Below are positions 16,579-25,235 of a DNA stretch of 64,000 bases, piece after piece (the first letter of the stretch is position 1; the number at the start of each line of letters is the position of its first letter). A model generated the notes under the pieces. The model saw nothing but the letters and a program-made list of their open reading frames with translations. It did no database searches and was not told the DNA's origin. The stretch spans positions 49,884-113,883 of the forward strand of contig NZ_VXCP01000027.1 in assembly GCF_011355085.1 (NCBI RefSeq), read 5' to 3'. The DNA comes from Pseudomonas akapageensis. Its GTDB lineage: Bacteria > Pseudomonadota > Gammaproteobacteria > Pseudomonadales > Pseudomonadaceae. The position numbers and the translations under genes were made by a program.

Positions 16579-17655
16579 ATGCCAATAGAGTCTACGCAGA
16601 TGAAAAGCACTCCATGGAACATGGAGTTCGCAACCCTTGCATTTACACCAGGCCAAGCCACCCAACTTGATGCCGCCGCAAGGCACATGGCTCGTGCTGG
16701 GGGCCCCCAATCCATCGGGGTCAGATATATAGCCAAGAACCATGCCGAGGGGATTGCCTCGACATTCGACCCCGCACAATCAGCTATTGCCCAGCGTTTT
16801 GCCGACGGGCAATTGGCGGCCCTTGCCTTTGAAGGGATGTGCGCGCCCCAGACTTTCGATTTGCCGGATGCACTTCCAGAGTTAAACCGACTCGAGGAAG
16901 ATTTCACATGTATTCAATTAGCTTCAAGGAATCAAATTTTTCTAGAGCTTGTAAAACACAAAGCCTTCGCATACGACATCGACAATGCCGGAAAAATCAG
17001 TCGCTTGGTTGGTAACTTCAAAGGCGGCGGCCAAAGCAAGTTACCGAACGAAAATCTATTGCCCACCCCTGAGTTAAGCTCGCATGCAGGCCTTTGTCTT
17101 GGCGCTCATACCGAGGCGCCCTATCACTGCTCAGTACACGCCAGCAATGGCCATTCGCCCGCACCCTCTGCATTGATTATGACCGCACGCTGGAACCCCG
17201 CTGGCGAGCCTACCTACATCATTCCCATGCGCGAGGTTATCGAATCAATTGGCTCGCTCGCGGCATTGGCCCTGACCTCCAACTCATTTAACTTCACTCG
17301 CAGCGATTGTTTCGTGGAAGGCTTGGGGGAAAGCGGTACAAATATCTCGATACTGCAATTCGATGAAAATGGCGGGTTCGCCATTCGCTACAACGCCTAT
17401 CGTTTCTCAGTCAGCGACAACGCGACAGCGCCAGCCATCGAGGCGTTCCAACGCTTACACGAACAACTCCATCGAACCCAAGGCAAAGCCTATGACCTTC
17501 AACCGCACCGTGCCGTGGCCATCAACAACAGCCGCGCCCTGCATGCACGGAATGTCATCAAGGATAACCGGCGTCTGCTGATTCGTCTGTTCGGCTATTC
17601 GTCCTTTGCCTCCCCTATCGTGCTGAACGACGACCCCCTTCTCGTTCAAGGCTGA
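16579..17655 (+). CDS. Clavaminate synthase-like Fe(II)/2-oxoglutarate oxygenase
   Basis: A 358-residue soluble protein. It carries the metal triad of the TauD/clavaminate synthase superfamily: His177-Thr-Glu179 in GLCLGAHTEAPYH, and a distal His322 in NNSRALHARN followed by Arg332/Arg336 (RRLLIRLFG) for 2-oxoglutarate. The His-x-Glu form is used by amino-acid oxygenases such as AsnO and VioC, so a free or carrier-bound amino acid is a possible substrate. It is followed 23 bases later by a TauE/SafE permease. Base composition is lower in GC than its neighbours. The start is uncertain because no good ribosome site precedes 16579; an alternative is 16600. Confidence 0.75.
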   Translation: MPIESTQMKSTPWNMEFATLAFTPGQATQLDAAARHMARAGGPQSIGVRYIAKNHAEGIASTFDPAQSAIAQRFADGQLAALAFEGMCAPQTFDLPDALPELNRLEEDFTCIQLASRNQIFLELVKHKAFAYDIDNAGKISRLVGNFKGGGQSKLPNENLLPTPELSSHAGLCLGAHTEAPYHCSVHASNGHSPAPSALIMTARWNPAGEPTYIIPMREVIESIGSLAALALTSNSFNFTRSDCFVEGLGESGTNISILQFDENGGFAIRYNAYRFSVSDNATAPAIEAFQRLHEQLHRTQGKAYDLQPHRAVAINNSRALHARNVIKDNRRLLIRLFGYSSFASPIVLNDDPLLVQG

Positions 17656-17678
17656 ACATTGCCCAATCAGGAGTTCAC

Positions 17679-18473
17679 ATGTTCGAAGTGGAGCTGACGC
17701 TTATCCTTGGTTTGGCTGGCGTTGCACTGTTGGCCGGTTTTTTCGATGCCATCGCGGGGGGTGGAGGGCTGATCACACTGCCAGCACTATTGCTCGCCGG
17801 TATCGATCCGCTCGCCGCGATCGCCACCAATAAATTTCAGGCCGCCTCGGCCACCATCTCGGCGACAGTGGTATTTGCCAGAAAGGGCATGATCGACTGG
17901 CGATCGAGTTTGCCGATGGCAACCTTGGCACTGCTGGGCAGTGCGCTGGGTGCCCTTTCGGTTAGCCTGGTGCCGAGATCGTTTTTGGAAGCCGGTGTGC
18001 CGATACTTTTAATCCTGATCGCTGGCTACTTCGCCTTTTCTCCCAGACTTGGCGACACTCAAAAAAAGGCAAAAGTGCCGCTTCTGGTGTTTTCGTTGTC
18101 GGTCGCACCCATGATCGGCTTTTATGACGGCATTTTCGGCCCTGGGGTAGGGTCGTTCTTCATGCTCGCGCTGGTGACGTTGTTGGGCCAGGGGCTGCTG
18201 CATGCCGTATCTACCAGCAAACTATTGAATGCATCCAGCAACATTGGCGCATTACTGGTGTTCTCGCTCAGTGGCGCGATCATACTGCCGATTGCACTGA
18301 CGATGGCTATCGCAGCATTTGTTGGCGCTCAACTGGGCGCCCGCTGCGCGGTACGTTTTGGTGCCAGACTGATCAGACCGCTGTTGATTACAGCGTGCTG
18401 CCTGATGGCCGCCAAACTGATGCTCACACCCGGCAACCCCATCATCCAAATGATGAGTCGTGTGATTTTCTAA
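17679..18473 (+). CDS. TauE/SafE family anion permease
   Basis: A 264-residue inner-membrane protein with about eight hydrophobic segments. It shows the family signature near the N-terminus (AGFFDAIAGGGGLITLPALLLAGIDPLAAIATNKFQ) and its repeat in the second half (IGFYDGIFGPGVGSFFMLAL; STSKLLNASSNIGAL). The family exports small organic or sulfur anions such as sulfite and sulfoacetate. An AGGAG lies just before the ATG. It sits 23 bases after the oxygenase gene, so the two probably form one operon and the permease may export the oxygenase product; this is inference. Confidence 0.88.
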   Translation: MFEVELTLILGLAGVALLAGFFDAIAGGGGLITLPALLLAGIDPLAAIATNKFQAASATISATVVFARKGMIDWRSSLPMATLALLGSALGALSVSLVPRSFLEAGVPILLILIAGYFAFSPRLGDTQKKAKVPLLVFSLSVAPMIGFYDGIFGPGVGSFFMLALVTLLGQGLLHAVSTSKLLNASSNIGALLVFSLSGAIILPIALTMAIAAFVGAQLGARCAVRFGARLIRPLLITACCLMAAKLMLTPGNPIIQMMSRVIF

Positions 18474-18493
18474 AAGCGCAAGAGCAGCGCCGT

Positions 18494-19174
18494 TCAGAGC
18501 TCCGCCCACTGGCGCAACAAGTTGTGGTAAACCCCTGTTAGCCGTACACAACTGGCATGTCCATTGCCCAGTTCCTGATTGAGTTGCTGGACACTGCTGT
18601 CCAACTGGAACAGCAGACTACGCTGCGCATCGTCACGCACCATGCTTTGCATCCAGAAAAACGAGGATATCCGTGCGCCGCGAGTGACCGGGCTGACCCG
18701 ATGCAAACTGGTGGACGGATAGAGGATCAGATCGCCAGCCGGCAGCTTTACGTTGTGTACGCCATAGGTGTCCTGCACGACCAGTTCCCCGCCGTCGTAT
18801 TCCTCGGGGCTGGTAAGAAACAGCGTGGCCGACAAATCGGTGCGTATGCGATTGCCCGCCGGGTCTGCGCCTACTGCGTTATCCACATGCAGACCATAGG
18901 ATTGCCCGCCTTGATAGCAGTTGAACTTTGGCGGCAGGATCCTGTGGGGTAACGCAGCGGACACGAACAGGGCATTGCGCTCCAGCGCCTGAAGTATCAC
19001 TTGACCAATGTTCTGCGCCTCGGGCGAATCAGAGGGTAGCTGCAGGTTGTGCTTGACCGAGATGGCCTGGTGTCCGGCCGTACCCTTGCCGTCGACCCAA
19101 CGGGCCTGCAGCAAAAGCTCACGGCATTGGGCCACCTGCTGCGGGCTGAGTACCTGTGGGATATGCACCATCAT
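18494..19174 (-). CDS. piuC: PKHD-type Fe(II)/2-oxoglutarate hydroxylase PiuC
   Basis: A 226-residue hydroxylase, exactly the family length. It has the metal ligands His96 and Asp98 (YGLHVDNA), His158 (STSLHRV) and the 2-oxoglutarate Arg168 (RGARISSFF). It is often placed beside TonB-dependent siderophore receptors and linked to iron uptake; no receptor is adjacent here. The ATG pair at 19174/19171 has AGGAGA about ten bases before it. The frame stays open for 77 codons upstream, but that part shows no family similarity. It converges on the TauE gene with a 20-base gap. Confidence 0.9.
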   Translation of the reverse strand: MMVHIPQVLSPQQVAQCRELLLQARWVDGKGTAGHQAISVKHNLQLPSDSPEAQNIGQVILQALERNALFVSAALPHRILPPKFNCYQGGQSYGLHVDNAVGADPAGNRIRTDLSATLFLTSPEEYDGGELVVQDTYGVHNVKLPAGDLILYPSTSLHRVSPVTRGARISSFFWMQSMVRDDAQRSLLFQLDSSVQQLNQELGNGHASCVRLTGVYHNLLRQWAEL

Positions 19175-19517
19175 CGCTGATTGTCTCCTGGCAAGGGCCA
19201 TTGCCCGCCGCATCATAGCCTGTAGCGATCGGGACAGCAGCCCGCCATGGCGCCAGAACCGTTCATCTGCAAATACGTGATAGCTACTCAATTCAAGTAC
19301 TTGGCCGCCGATATCGGTAATAACACCTATTGCCGCCACTAAAGGCACAGTGCCACTATCTACATAGTCTGGACTCAGAGCGGGGGGACTAATCCGTCTC
19401 CACAAGAACTCTGCGCCAGTACTGCCAACGGCATTGCGAATGCCTGCTGCACACCAAAAAGAAATCGGAATTTACGCATTTCGCCAGGGTCGATTGCCCG
19501 GCACTCCAGGGGAAACA
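19175..19517. other. Divergent region between piuC and the autotransporter
   Basis: This 343-base gap holds the start regions of two divergent genes. On the minus strand the piuC frame remains open back to about 19405 without a stop, but I recognise nothing in the predicted residues. I see no clear Fur palindrome, although piuC genes are usually iron regulated. The autotransporter ribosome site AGGGGAAAC lies at its right end. Confidence 0.45.
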
Positions 19518-22175
19518 ATGAACAAAGCTTTTCGCATTATCTGGAGCCACGCGCGCAACGCGTTCGTGGTGGTCGATGAATTGGCCTCTGCGGCCGGCAA
19601 ACGCAGCCTCTGCAAGAAGTTGCTGGCAACCCTGGGGCTCAGCCTGGTTGCCAGCGCTGCGCATGCAGTAATGCCGCCCTGCTACCCTTCCACGACTATC
19701 ACCTCTGCAAACTCGATGACGAGTACTTGCACAATGGGGACGGGTGTCAGCCTGTCGGTCAACGCAGGTGGCAGTATTACTACAACGTCGACAGCGAGCG
19801 TCGTCTCGTACGATGGTTTCGATACCATCACCAACGCGGGTCTGATTTCCAGTACCGGTAATTACGGCATTACGCTGACTGCGGGTGAAATCTCGGCGTC
19901 GGGTACCGCAGTCAACAACCTGACGGGGGCACTCATAAAAGGAACCGCCGGCATACACATCGGTAATGGCTACAGTGCCATGTCCGTTGGCAGCATCAGC
20001 AACGCGGGCACTATACAAGGGTCGACTGGGTCAGGCATTTTCCTGCAAAAGAGCTCGGTTGGTAGCGTGATCAACTCGTCCGAGGGCGAGATCAAAGGGA
20101 CGACGAGCGACGGCATTCACCTGGAAACCAGTTCACATATCGGCACCATTGACAACGAAGGCCTCATTTTCGGGTCATACGTCGGTATCGGCGTGTACAA
20201 CTCGGGTGTAAATCACTCTGACATTGATAGCATCCGCAACAGCGGCACTATTCAGGGCGGCCAGATCTCCATCGGCGCCAATGATGCCGAGACCATCGAC
20301 TCGATCGAGATCGCCGGCACCTCCGCGCGACTGATCGGCGACGTGTATGCAGTCAACTCCGATTTTTCCGTTAAGTCCGCAGCTGTATTCAGCAACGAAA
20401 ACGCCATAAGAGTGAAGAGCTTCACCGTCGAACAGGGTGCAACGTTCAACATGGGCGCCGGGCCTTCGCTGATAGCAATAACGCCGGGCATCAGCGTGAC
20501 AAATGGTTTCATCAACGACGGCACCGTCAAGCTGGCTCCTGGTATCAGCGGGACCATTCACGGCAACTACACCCAGTCCAGCACCGGCGCCCTGCAGTTC
20601 GGCGTCACCGACGATAACAACTACGGCAAGCTGGTGGTCGCTGGCGACGCCACCCTGCCCAGCAATGCACGGGTCCTGGTGGATGTCAGCAATCCCAACC
20701 ACCAATTCAGCGCCGCGTCCCTGAACAATGTGATCAGCGCCACCACCCTGCACAGCGATGGCACTTTCGCTGTCAGCGACAACTCGCTGCTGTTTGATTT
20801 CGGCGCGGTCAAAGATGGCAATAATGTCAATCTGACGCTGGCGGCGGCGCCAGTCACTCCCCCTGCGCCGGAACCGACTCCTGAACCTGAGCCGACTCCA
20901 GCGCCGCCAACACCGGCACCCGAACCTACTCCAACGCCAACTCCCACACCGGAGCCTACTCCAGCGCCAGCACCCACACCCGAGCCAACTCCAGCTCCAA
21001 CACCCGCGCCCGAGCCAACTCCAGCTCCAACACCCGCGCCCGAGCCAACGCCCGCCCCCAACCCAGGCGTGCTAGGCAGCGTGATCAATACCGGCAACAA
21101 CCCTGCCAGGGGCGCCGCGCACGTGCTGGACGGCGTAATCAGCCAAAGCCCGACGGGCGAACTGGCTTCCCACTTCGTCGCCCTGACCAACCAGCAACAG
21201 GTCTCCGACGCCGTCAGCCAGACGCTGCCCTTGCTGACCGGCAGCTCCAGCGGCGCCACCAGCAACACCCTCACTGGCATCAATCAAGTGGTCCAGGCTC
21301 GCCAGGACAGCACCAGCGGCCTGTCCTCCGGTGACCCGCTGTTGAGCGACGAAAATGCCTGGATCAAGCCCTTCGGTTCATGGGCCGACCAGAATGATCG
21401 CAACGGTGTTTCCGGCTTCAACGCCAACACCCATGGCTTGGCACTGGGTATCGATGCCGCAGTTTCCGAACAGACGCGCCTGGGCCTGGCGTTCGCCTAT
21501 GCCCGCACCGATGTCGACAGCAATTCGGACATCGCCCCGCAGAGCCTACAGGTGGACACCTATCAACTGATCGGTTACGGCAGCTACAGCCTGGCCACCG
21601 ACACCGACCTCAACTTCCAGGTCGATGCCGGCCAGCACAGAAACGAAGGCAAGCGTCATATGCCCTTCGCCGACGCCACCGCCAGGGCCGACTACGACAG
21701 CCACAGTTTCCATGCCGGTGTTGGCCTGGATCACAGCCTGCATTTCAGCGAGCAGTTGACCTTCATCCCTTCCGTACGTGCCGACTACACCTGGATCGAG
21801 GACGAGTCGTACACCGAGAAAGGCGCTGGAGCACTGGACCTGGACGTGGACAGCCGCGATGCCGAGGCCATGATTCTCAGTGTCGATGGCAAGCTCGGCT
21901 ACCGCCTGGGCGCGCAGACGCAACTGGATGCCAACCTCGGCGCCGGTTACGATCTGATCAACGAGCAGACTTCCATTACCTCCACCTATGCGGGCGCTGC
22001 GGATGCGGCATTCACCACCCGCGGCCTGGACCCGAGCCCGTGGCTGACCCGCGCCGGCCTGGGCCTGACCCACAACCTGAGCAACGGCACGGAAGTCAGC
22101 CTGCGCTACGACGTCGAGTCGCGCAGCGACTTCCTCAACCAGGGCGCCTCGATCAAGGCGCGCTGGGCCTTCTGA
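19518..22175 (+). CDS. Type Va autotransporter with ESPR signal, repeat passenger and Pro-rich linker
   Basis: An 885-residue secreted protein. Residues 1-50 form an extended signal peptide (MNKAFRIIWSHARNAFVVVDE... then a hydrophobic core ending SAAHA). The passenger (51-445) is a beta-helix-like domain with recurring NxGTIQG and NEGxI turns. A Pro/Thr/Ala/Glu linker (about 445-515) is built from PEPTPAPTPA repeats. The C-terminal barrel (about 611-885) begins ENAWIKPFGSW and ends RWAF, the usual Phe for outer-membrane insertion. No protease or lipase catalytic motif is visible, so an adhesin role is likely. AGGGGAAAC precedes the ATG. Confidence 0.88.
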   Translation: MNKAFRIIWSHARNAFVVVDELASAAGKRSLCKKLLATLGLSLVASAAHAVMPPCYPSTTITSANSMTSTCTMGTGVSLSVNAGGSITTTSTASVVSYDGFDTITNAGLISSTGNYGITLTAGEISASGTAVNNLTGALIKGTAGIHIGNGYSAMSVGSISNAGTIQGSTGSGIFLQKSSVGSVINSSEGEIKGTTSDGIHLETSSHIGTIDNEGLIFGSYVGIGVYNSGVNHSDIDSIRNSGTIQGGQISIGANDAETIDSIEIAGTSARLIGDVYAVNSDFSVKSAAVFSNENAIRVKSFTVEQGATFNMGAGPSLIAITPGISVTNGFINDGTVKLAPGISGTIHGNYTQSSTGALQFGVTDDNNYGKLVVAGDATLPSNARVLVDVSNPNHQFSAASLNNVISATTLHSDGTFAVSDNSLLFDFGAVKDGNNVNLTLAAAPVTPPAPEPTPEPEPTPAPPTPAPEPTPTPTPTPEPTPAPAPTPEPTPAPTPAPEPTPAPTPAPEPTPAPNPGVLGSVINTGNNPARGAAHVLDGVISQSPTGELASHFVALTNQQQVSDAVSQTLPLLTGSSSGATSNTLTGINQVVQARQDSTSGLSSGDPLLSDENAWIKPFGSWADQNDRNGVSGFNANTHGLALGIDAAVSEQTRLGLAFAYARTDVDSNSDIAPQSLQVDTYQLIGYGSYSLATDTDLNFQVDAGQHRNEGKRHMPFADATARADYDSHSFHAGVGLDHSLHFSEQLTFIPSVRADYTWIEDESYTEKGAGALDLDVDSRDAEAMILSVDGKLGYRLGAQTQLDANLGAGYDLINEQTSITSTYAGAADAAFTTRGLDPSPWLTRAGLGLTHNLSNGTEVSLRYDVESRSDFLNQGASIKARWAF
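20981..21060 (+). repeat. Tandem 30-base repeats coding the Pro-rich linker
   Basis: Two exact copies of a 30-base unit (20981-21010 and 21011-21040, starting cgagccaactccagctcc) and a partial third copy lie head to tail, after more degenerate copies from about 20870. Each unit encodes PEPTPAPTPA-like residues and keeps the frame. Copy number could change by slippage and alter the length of the linker. Confidence 0.85.
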
Positions 22176-22181
22176 GGCAGC

Positions 22182-22212
22182 GTCTGATCGCCCCGCAATG
22201 GGGCGATCAGAC
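22182..22212. terminator. Perfect hairpin after the autotransporter
   Basis: A 13-base perfect stem (gtctgatcgcccc and its complement, loop gcaat) starts eight bases after the autotransporter stop. No T-run follows, so it may be a mRNA 3' stabiliser or a weak terminator. The next gene starts 14 bases later. Confidence 0.55.
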
Positions 22213-22225
22213 CCACTGGCCACCA

Positions 22226-23113
22226 ATGGAACATAAACACGCCATGCCCCCACCAACGCCCCGGCGCCTGCTCACCCCTCTTCTGATCGGCTTGATCGCC
22301 TCGTTGTCGAGTGCCTGTAACTCGATACCTGCGCCGCAGGCCCGCCGACAACAGGCCATTGAGCTCGCCCAGCAACATCACTGGCAAGCCCAGACGCTAA
22401 CGACATCGACGTTCCAGCTCCAGGCCTTCACCCCCGCGCCCGTGGCCTGGGACAGACATCTGACGGTATACCTGGAAGGCGACGGCTTTGCCTGGATAAG
22501 CTCAAGCCAGCCATCGAGCGACCCCACACCCATCAACCCCCTCGCCCTGCGCCTGGCCCTGGCCCAGCCCGTTGGCAGAGCCGTCTATCTCGCGCGGCCT
22601 TGCCAATACTTCGCCGCCCAGAGCAGCTGCAGCCAACGCTACTGGACCGACGCGCGCTTCGCCGAGGAAGTGGTCGCCAGCCTGGATCAGGCCATCGACG
22701 AATTGAAATCCCGTGCGGGAGCGCAGCAATTGACTCTGGTCGGCTACTCCGGCGGTGCAGCCCTCGCGTTGTTGCTCGCCGCCCGTCGCCATGATGTGCA
22801 AGACGTCATCAGCGTCTCCGGCAACCTGGACCATGCGGCCTGGACCCGACTCCACCGCGTGCAACCATTGCGCAATTCGCTGAATCCAGTGGACCTGCAA
22901 GCGGCGCTGATGCGAATCAAACAGGTACATCTGGTCGGCGCCCTTGACCAGAACACGCCCCCTGAGTTGGCAAAGCGCTTTATCGCCACCTATCCGCCCA
23001 CCAGCCCAAGCGAAGTCCGAATACTGCCAGGCTACGATCATCAGTGCTGCTGGGCGCAAAACTGGCCCGCGCTATGGCGCCAGACTCAGGAAACCGCAAC
23101 AGAAGGCAAATAA
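22226..23113 (+). CDS. Alpha/beta hydrolase lipoprotein
   Basis: A 295-residue protein with a lipobox LSSAC near residue 31, so it is probably anchored in an envelope membrane. It has an alpha/beta-hydrolase core: TVYLEGDGFAW for the oxyanion region, nucleophile Ser in LVGYSGGAALALLLAARR, Asp in HLVGALDQNTP and His in LPGYDHQCCW. The substrate is unknown. The ATG at 22226 is used; another at 22244 would also leave the signal intact. It follows the autotransporter on the same strand and could be cotranscribed with it by read-through. Confidence 0.75.
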   Translation: MEHKHAMPPPTPRRLLTPLLIGLIASLSSACNSIPAPQARRQQAIELAQQHHWQAQTLTTSTFQLQAFTPAPVAWDRHLTVYLEGDGFAWISSSQPSSDPTPINPLALRLALAQPVGRAVYLARPCQYFAAQSSCSQRYWTDARFAEEVVASLDQAIDELKSRAGAQQLTLVGYSGGAALALLLAARRHDVQDVISVSGNLDHAAWTRLHRVQPLRNSLNPVDLQAALMRIKQVHLVGALDQNTPPELAKRFIATYPPTSPSEVRILPGYDHQCCWAQNWPALWRQTQETATEGK

Positions 23114-23125
23114 ATGCCCACAACG

Positions 23126-23161
23126 AAAAGGCCCGCAACCTGGAGGTTGCGGGCCTTTTCT
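23126..23161. terminator. Bidirectional terminator between the hydrolase and ssb
   Basis: The stem aaaaggcccgcaacc (23126-23140) pairs perfectly with 23145-23159 across a four-base loop. A- and T-rich ends on both sides let it serve the hydrolase on the plus strand and ssb on the minus strand. Confidence 0.9.
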
Positions 23162-23183
23162 TTACGCATCGGTAACCTAAGGC

Positions 23184-23702
23184 TCAGAACGGAATATCGT
23201 CGTCAAAGCTGTCGAAATCCGGAGCCGGCTGCGGTGCTGGCTGCTGCGGAGCCGATTGGCGTGGCGCCTGCTGCGGACGTGGAGCCTGTTGGCGTGGTGC
23301 CTGGCTCTGGTTGTAGTTGTTGCCACCTTGCTGAGGCTGCGAGCCGTCCTGGTTCTGTGGGCGACCGCCCAACAGCTGCATGGTGCCCTGCATGTCGACG
23401 ATAATTTCAGTGGTGTAACGCTTGATGCCGTCCTTTTCCCACTCGCGCGTCTGCAGTTTGCCTTCGATGTAGACCTGCGAACCCTTGCGCAGGTATTCAC
23501 CGGCGATCTCGGCGACCTTGCCGAACATCGATACGCGGTGCCACTCAGTGCGCTCGACCTTCTGTCCGGTCTGCTTGTCGGTCCACTGCTCGCTGGTCGC
23601 AAGGCTCAGGTTGGTGACTGCGTTACCGTTAGGCAGGTAGCGGACTTCAGGATCCTGGCCGCAAGTGCCGACCAATATGACTTTGTTAACCCCACGGGCC
23701 AT
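23184..23702 (-). CDS. ssb: Single-stranded DNA-binding protein
   Basis: Coats single-stranded DNA during replication and repair and recruits partners. The OB-fold is at residues 1-110 (MARGVNKVILVGTCGQDPEVRY ... EWHRVSMFGKVAEIAGEYLRKGSQVYIEGKL). A Gln/Pro/Ala-rich tail follows, with PRQQAPRPQQAP repeats, and ends in the acidic interaction tip DDDIPF. Length is 172 residues. It lies downstream of the MFS gene with a nine-base gap and faces the terminator at 23126-23161. Confidence 0.98.
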   Translation of the reverse strand: MARGVNKVILVGTCGQDPEVRYLPNGNAVTNLSLATSEQWTDKQTGQKVERTEWHRVSMFGKVAEIAGEYLRKGSQVYIEGKLQTREWEKDGIKRYTTEIIVDMQGTMQLLGGRPQNQDGSQPQQGGNNYNQSQAPRQQAPRPQQAPRQSAPQQPAPQPAPDFDSFDDDIPF

Positions 23703-23711
23703 AACGTTCTC

Positions 23712-25106
23712 CTAGGCTTCGCACGTCTGTGGCGCCGGATTGACCAGGCTTTCCAGGGACGAACGATCCAATATTTCTGTATCCAGTTTGATATAGATGG
23801 CGGCTTCATCTGCCACCACCACTGCATCTGTCACACCCGGCACGGCCTTGAGGCGCTCGGTCAAGCCCGCTTCGCGTATCGCCTCGGGCGACAGCGGCAT
23901 ACGCAGGCTTGTCACGTAAGGTGGTTCGCGCATAGTAACAGCAATGGCCAGCCATAGGGCACAGAGCCCGGCGCAACCCACAAATACCGCACTCAAACCT
24001 CCATGCTGGAACATCCAGCCACCGAGGATGCCCCCCAGCGCCGACCCCAGGAACTGGCTGGTGGAATACACCCCCATGGCAGTGCCCTTGCCACCTGCCG
24101 GTGCCACCTTGCTGATCAGCGAGGGCAGCGACGCTTCCAGCAGATTGAAAGCGGTGAAGAAGACCACCGTGCCGATCACCAGCGCCTGCAGGCTGTCGCC
24201 AAACTCCCAGAAGAATAGTTCAGTGAGCATCAGGACACCCACAGCTCCGAGCAGGACGCGCTTCATCTTGCGCTTCTTTTCACCGTAAATGATGAAAGGA
24301 ATCATCCCGAAAAAAGAAATCAGCAGTGCGGTCAGGTAGACCCACCAGTGTTCCTCTTTCGGCAGCCCGGCCCGCTCCACCAGAGCCAGCGGCAAGGCGA
24401 CGAAACTGGCCATCAGGATGGAGTGCAGGACAAAAATCCCGACGTCCAGGCGTAGCAGGTCGGGATGCCGGAGGGTTGGCCCCAATGCCTGGCGTGCCAC
24501 CCCCGATTCCCTGTGCTGCAAATGCCCCGGTGCGCGAGGCACGATAAAGGCCACCAGCACGATCCCCACCAGCGCCAGGCCGGCAGTGGCCAGAAACAGC
24601 CCGGACAAGCCATACGCCCGGGTCAGCAACGGCCCCACTACCATCGCCACGGCAAAGGACAAGCCGATTGTCATGCCGATCATGGCCATGGCCTTGGTCC
24701 GGTGCTGCTCACGAGTCAGGTCCGACAGCAGGGCCATCACGGCGGCGGAAATCGCCCCAGCCCCCTGTAGTACCCGCCCGGCAATCACTCCCCAGATGGA
24801 GTCGGCATTGGCCGCCAGGAGACTGCCCAGGGCAAAAACGACAAGCCCCAGGTAAATCACGGGACGCCGGCCGATACGGTCGGAAATGATCCCGAACGGT
24901 ATCTGGAAAAGCGCCTGGGTCAGGCCGTAAGCACCAATAGCAAGGCCGATCAGCGCAGGCGTGGCGCCCGCCAGGTCCATGCCGTAGGTGGCCAGTACCG
25001 GCAACACCATGAACATGCCCAGCATGCGGAACGCGAACACCATGGCCAGACCGCCTGCTGCGCGGGTTTCGCTGCCGCTCATGCGGTCGCTGTAGGGATC
25101 TTGCAT
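23712..25106 (-). CDS. MFS transporter, YajR-like with C-terminal YAM domain
   Basis: A 464-residue inner-membrane carrier with about twelve hydrophobic segments and the MFS loop motif FGIISDRIGRRPVIYLG. The last 70 residues (SLRMPLSPEAIREAGLTERLKAVPGVTDAVVVADEAAIYIKLDTEILDR) form a ferredoxin-like soluble domain as in E. coli YajR. The substrate is unknown; the family is usually listed with drug-efflux carriers. It is divergent from uvrA and next to ssb, the usual order in Pseudomonas (PA4232-PA4234). Confidence 0.9.
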   Translation of the reverse strand: MQDPYSDRMSGSETRAAGGLAMVFAFRMLGMFMVLPVLATYGMDLAGATPALIGLAIGAYGLTQALFQIPFGIISDRIGRRPVIYLGLVVFALGSLLAANADSIWGVIAGRVLQGAGAISAAVMALLSDLTREQHRTKAMAMIGMTIGLSFAVAMVVGPLLTRAYGLSGLFLATAGLALVGIVLVAFIVPRAPGHLQHRESGVARQALGPTLRHPDLLRLDVGIFVLHSILMASFVALPLALVERAGLPKEEHWWVYLTALLISFFGMIPFIIYGEKKRKMKRVLLGAVGVLMLTELFFWEFGDSLQALVIGTVVFFTAFNLLEASLPSLISKVAPAGGKGTAMGVYSTSQFLGSALGGILGGWMFQHGGLSAVFVGCAGLCALWLAIAVTMREPPYVTSLRMPLSPEAIREAGLTERLKAVPGVTDAVVVADEAAIYIKLDTEILDRSSLESLVNPAPQTCEA

Positions 25107-25235
25107 GGATAAACCTCGTGTGAACCGGCGGCGATTCTACCAGCCCCATCGATCAACGGCATATACGTGACGCTTTGCCGCGTACTGGCCTGGCGCCGTA
25201 TACTCACCCGTTTACGCCCGCCAAGCGAGGCCGCA

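Noticed and set aside
19175..19405. Extension of the piuC frame as a separate or longer gene
   Set aside because: The family starts at MMVHIP with a good ribosome site; the upstream residues show no similarity I recognise.
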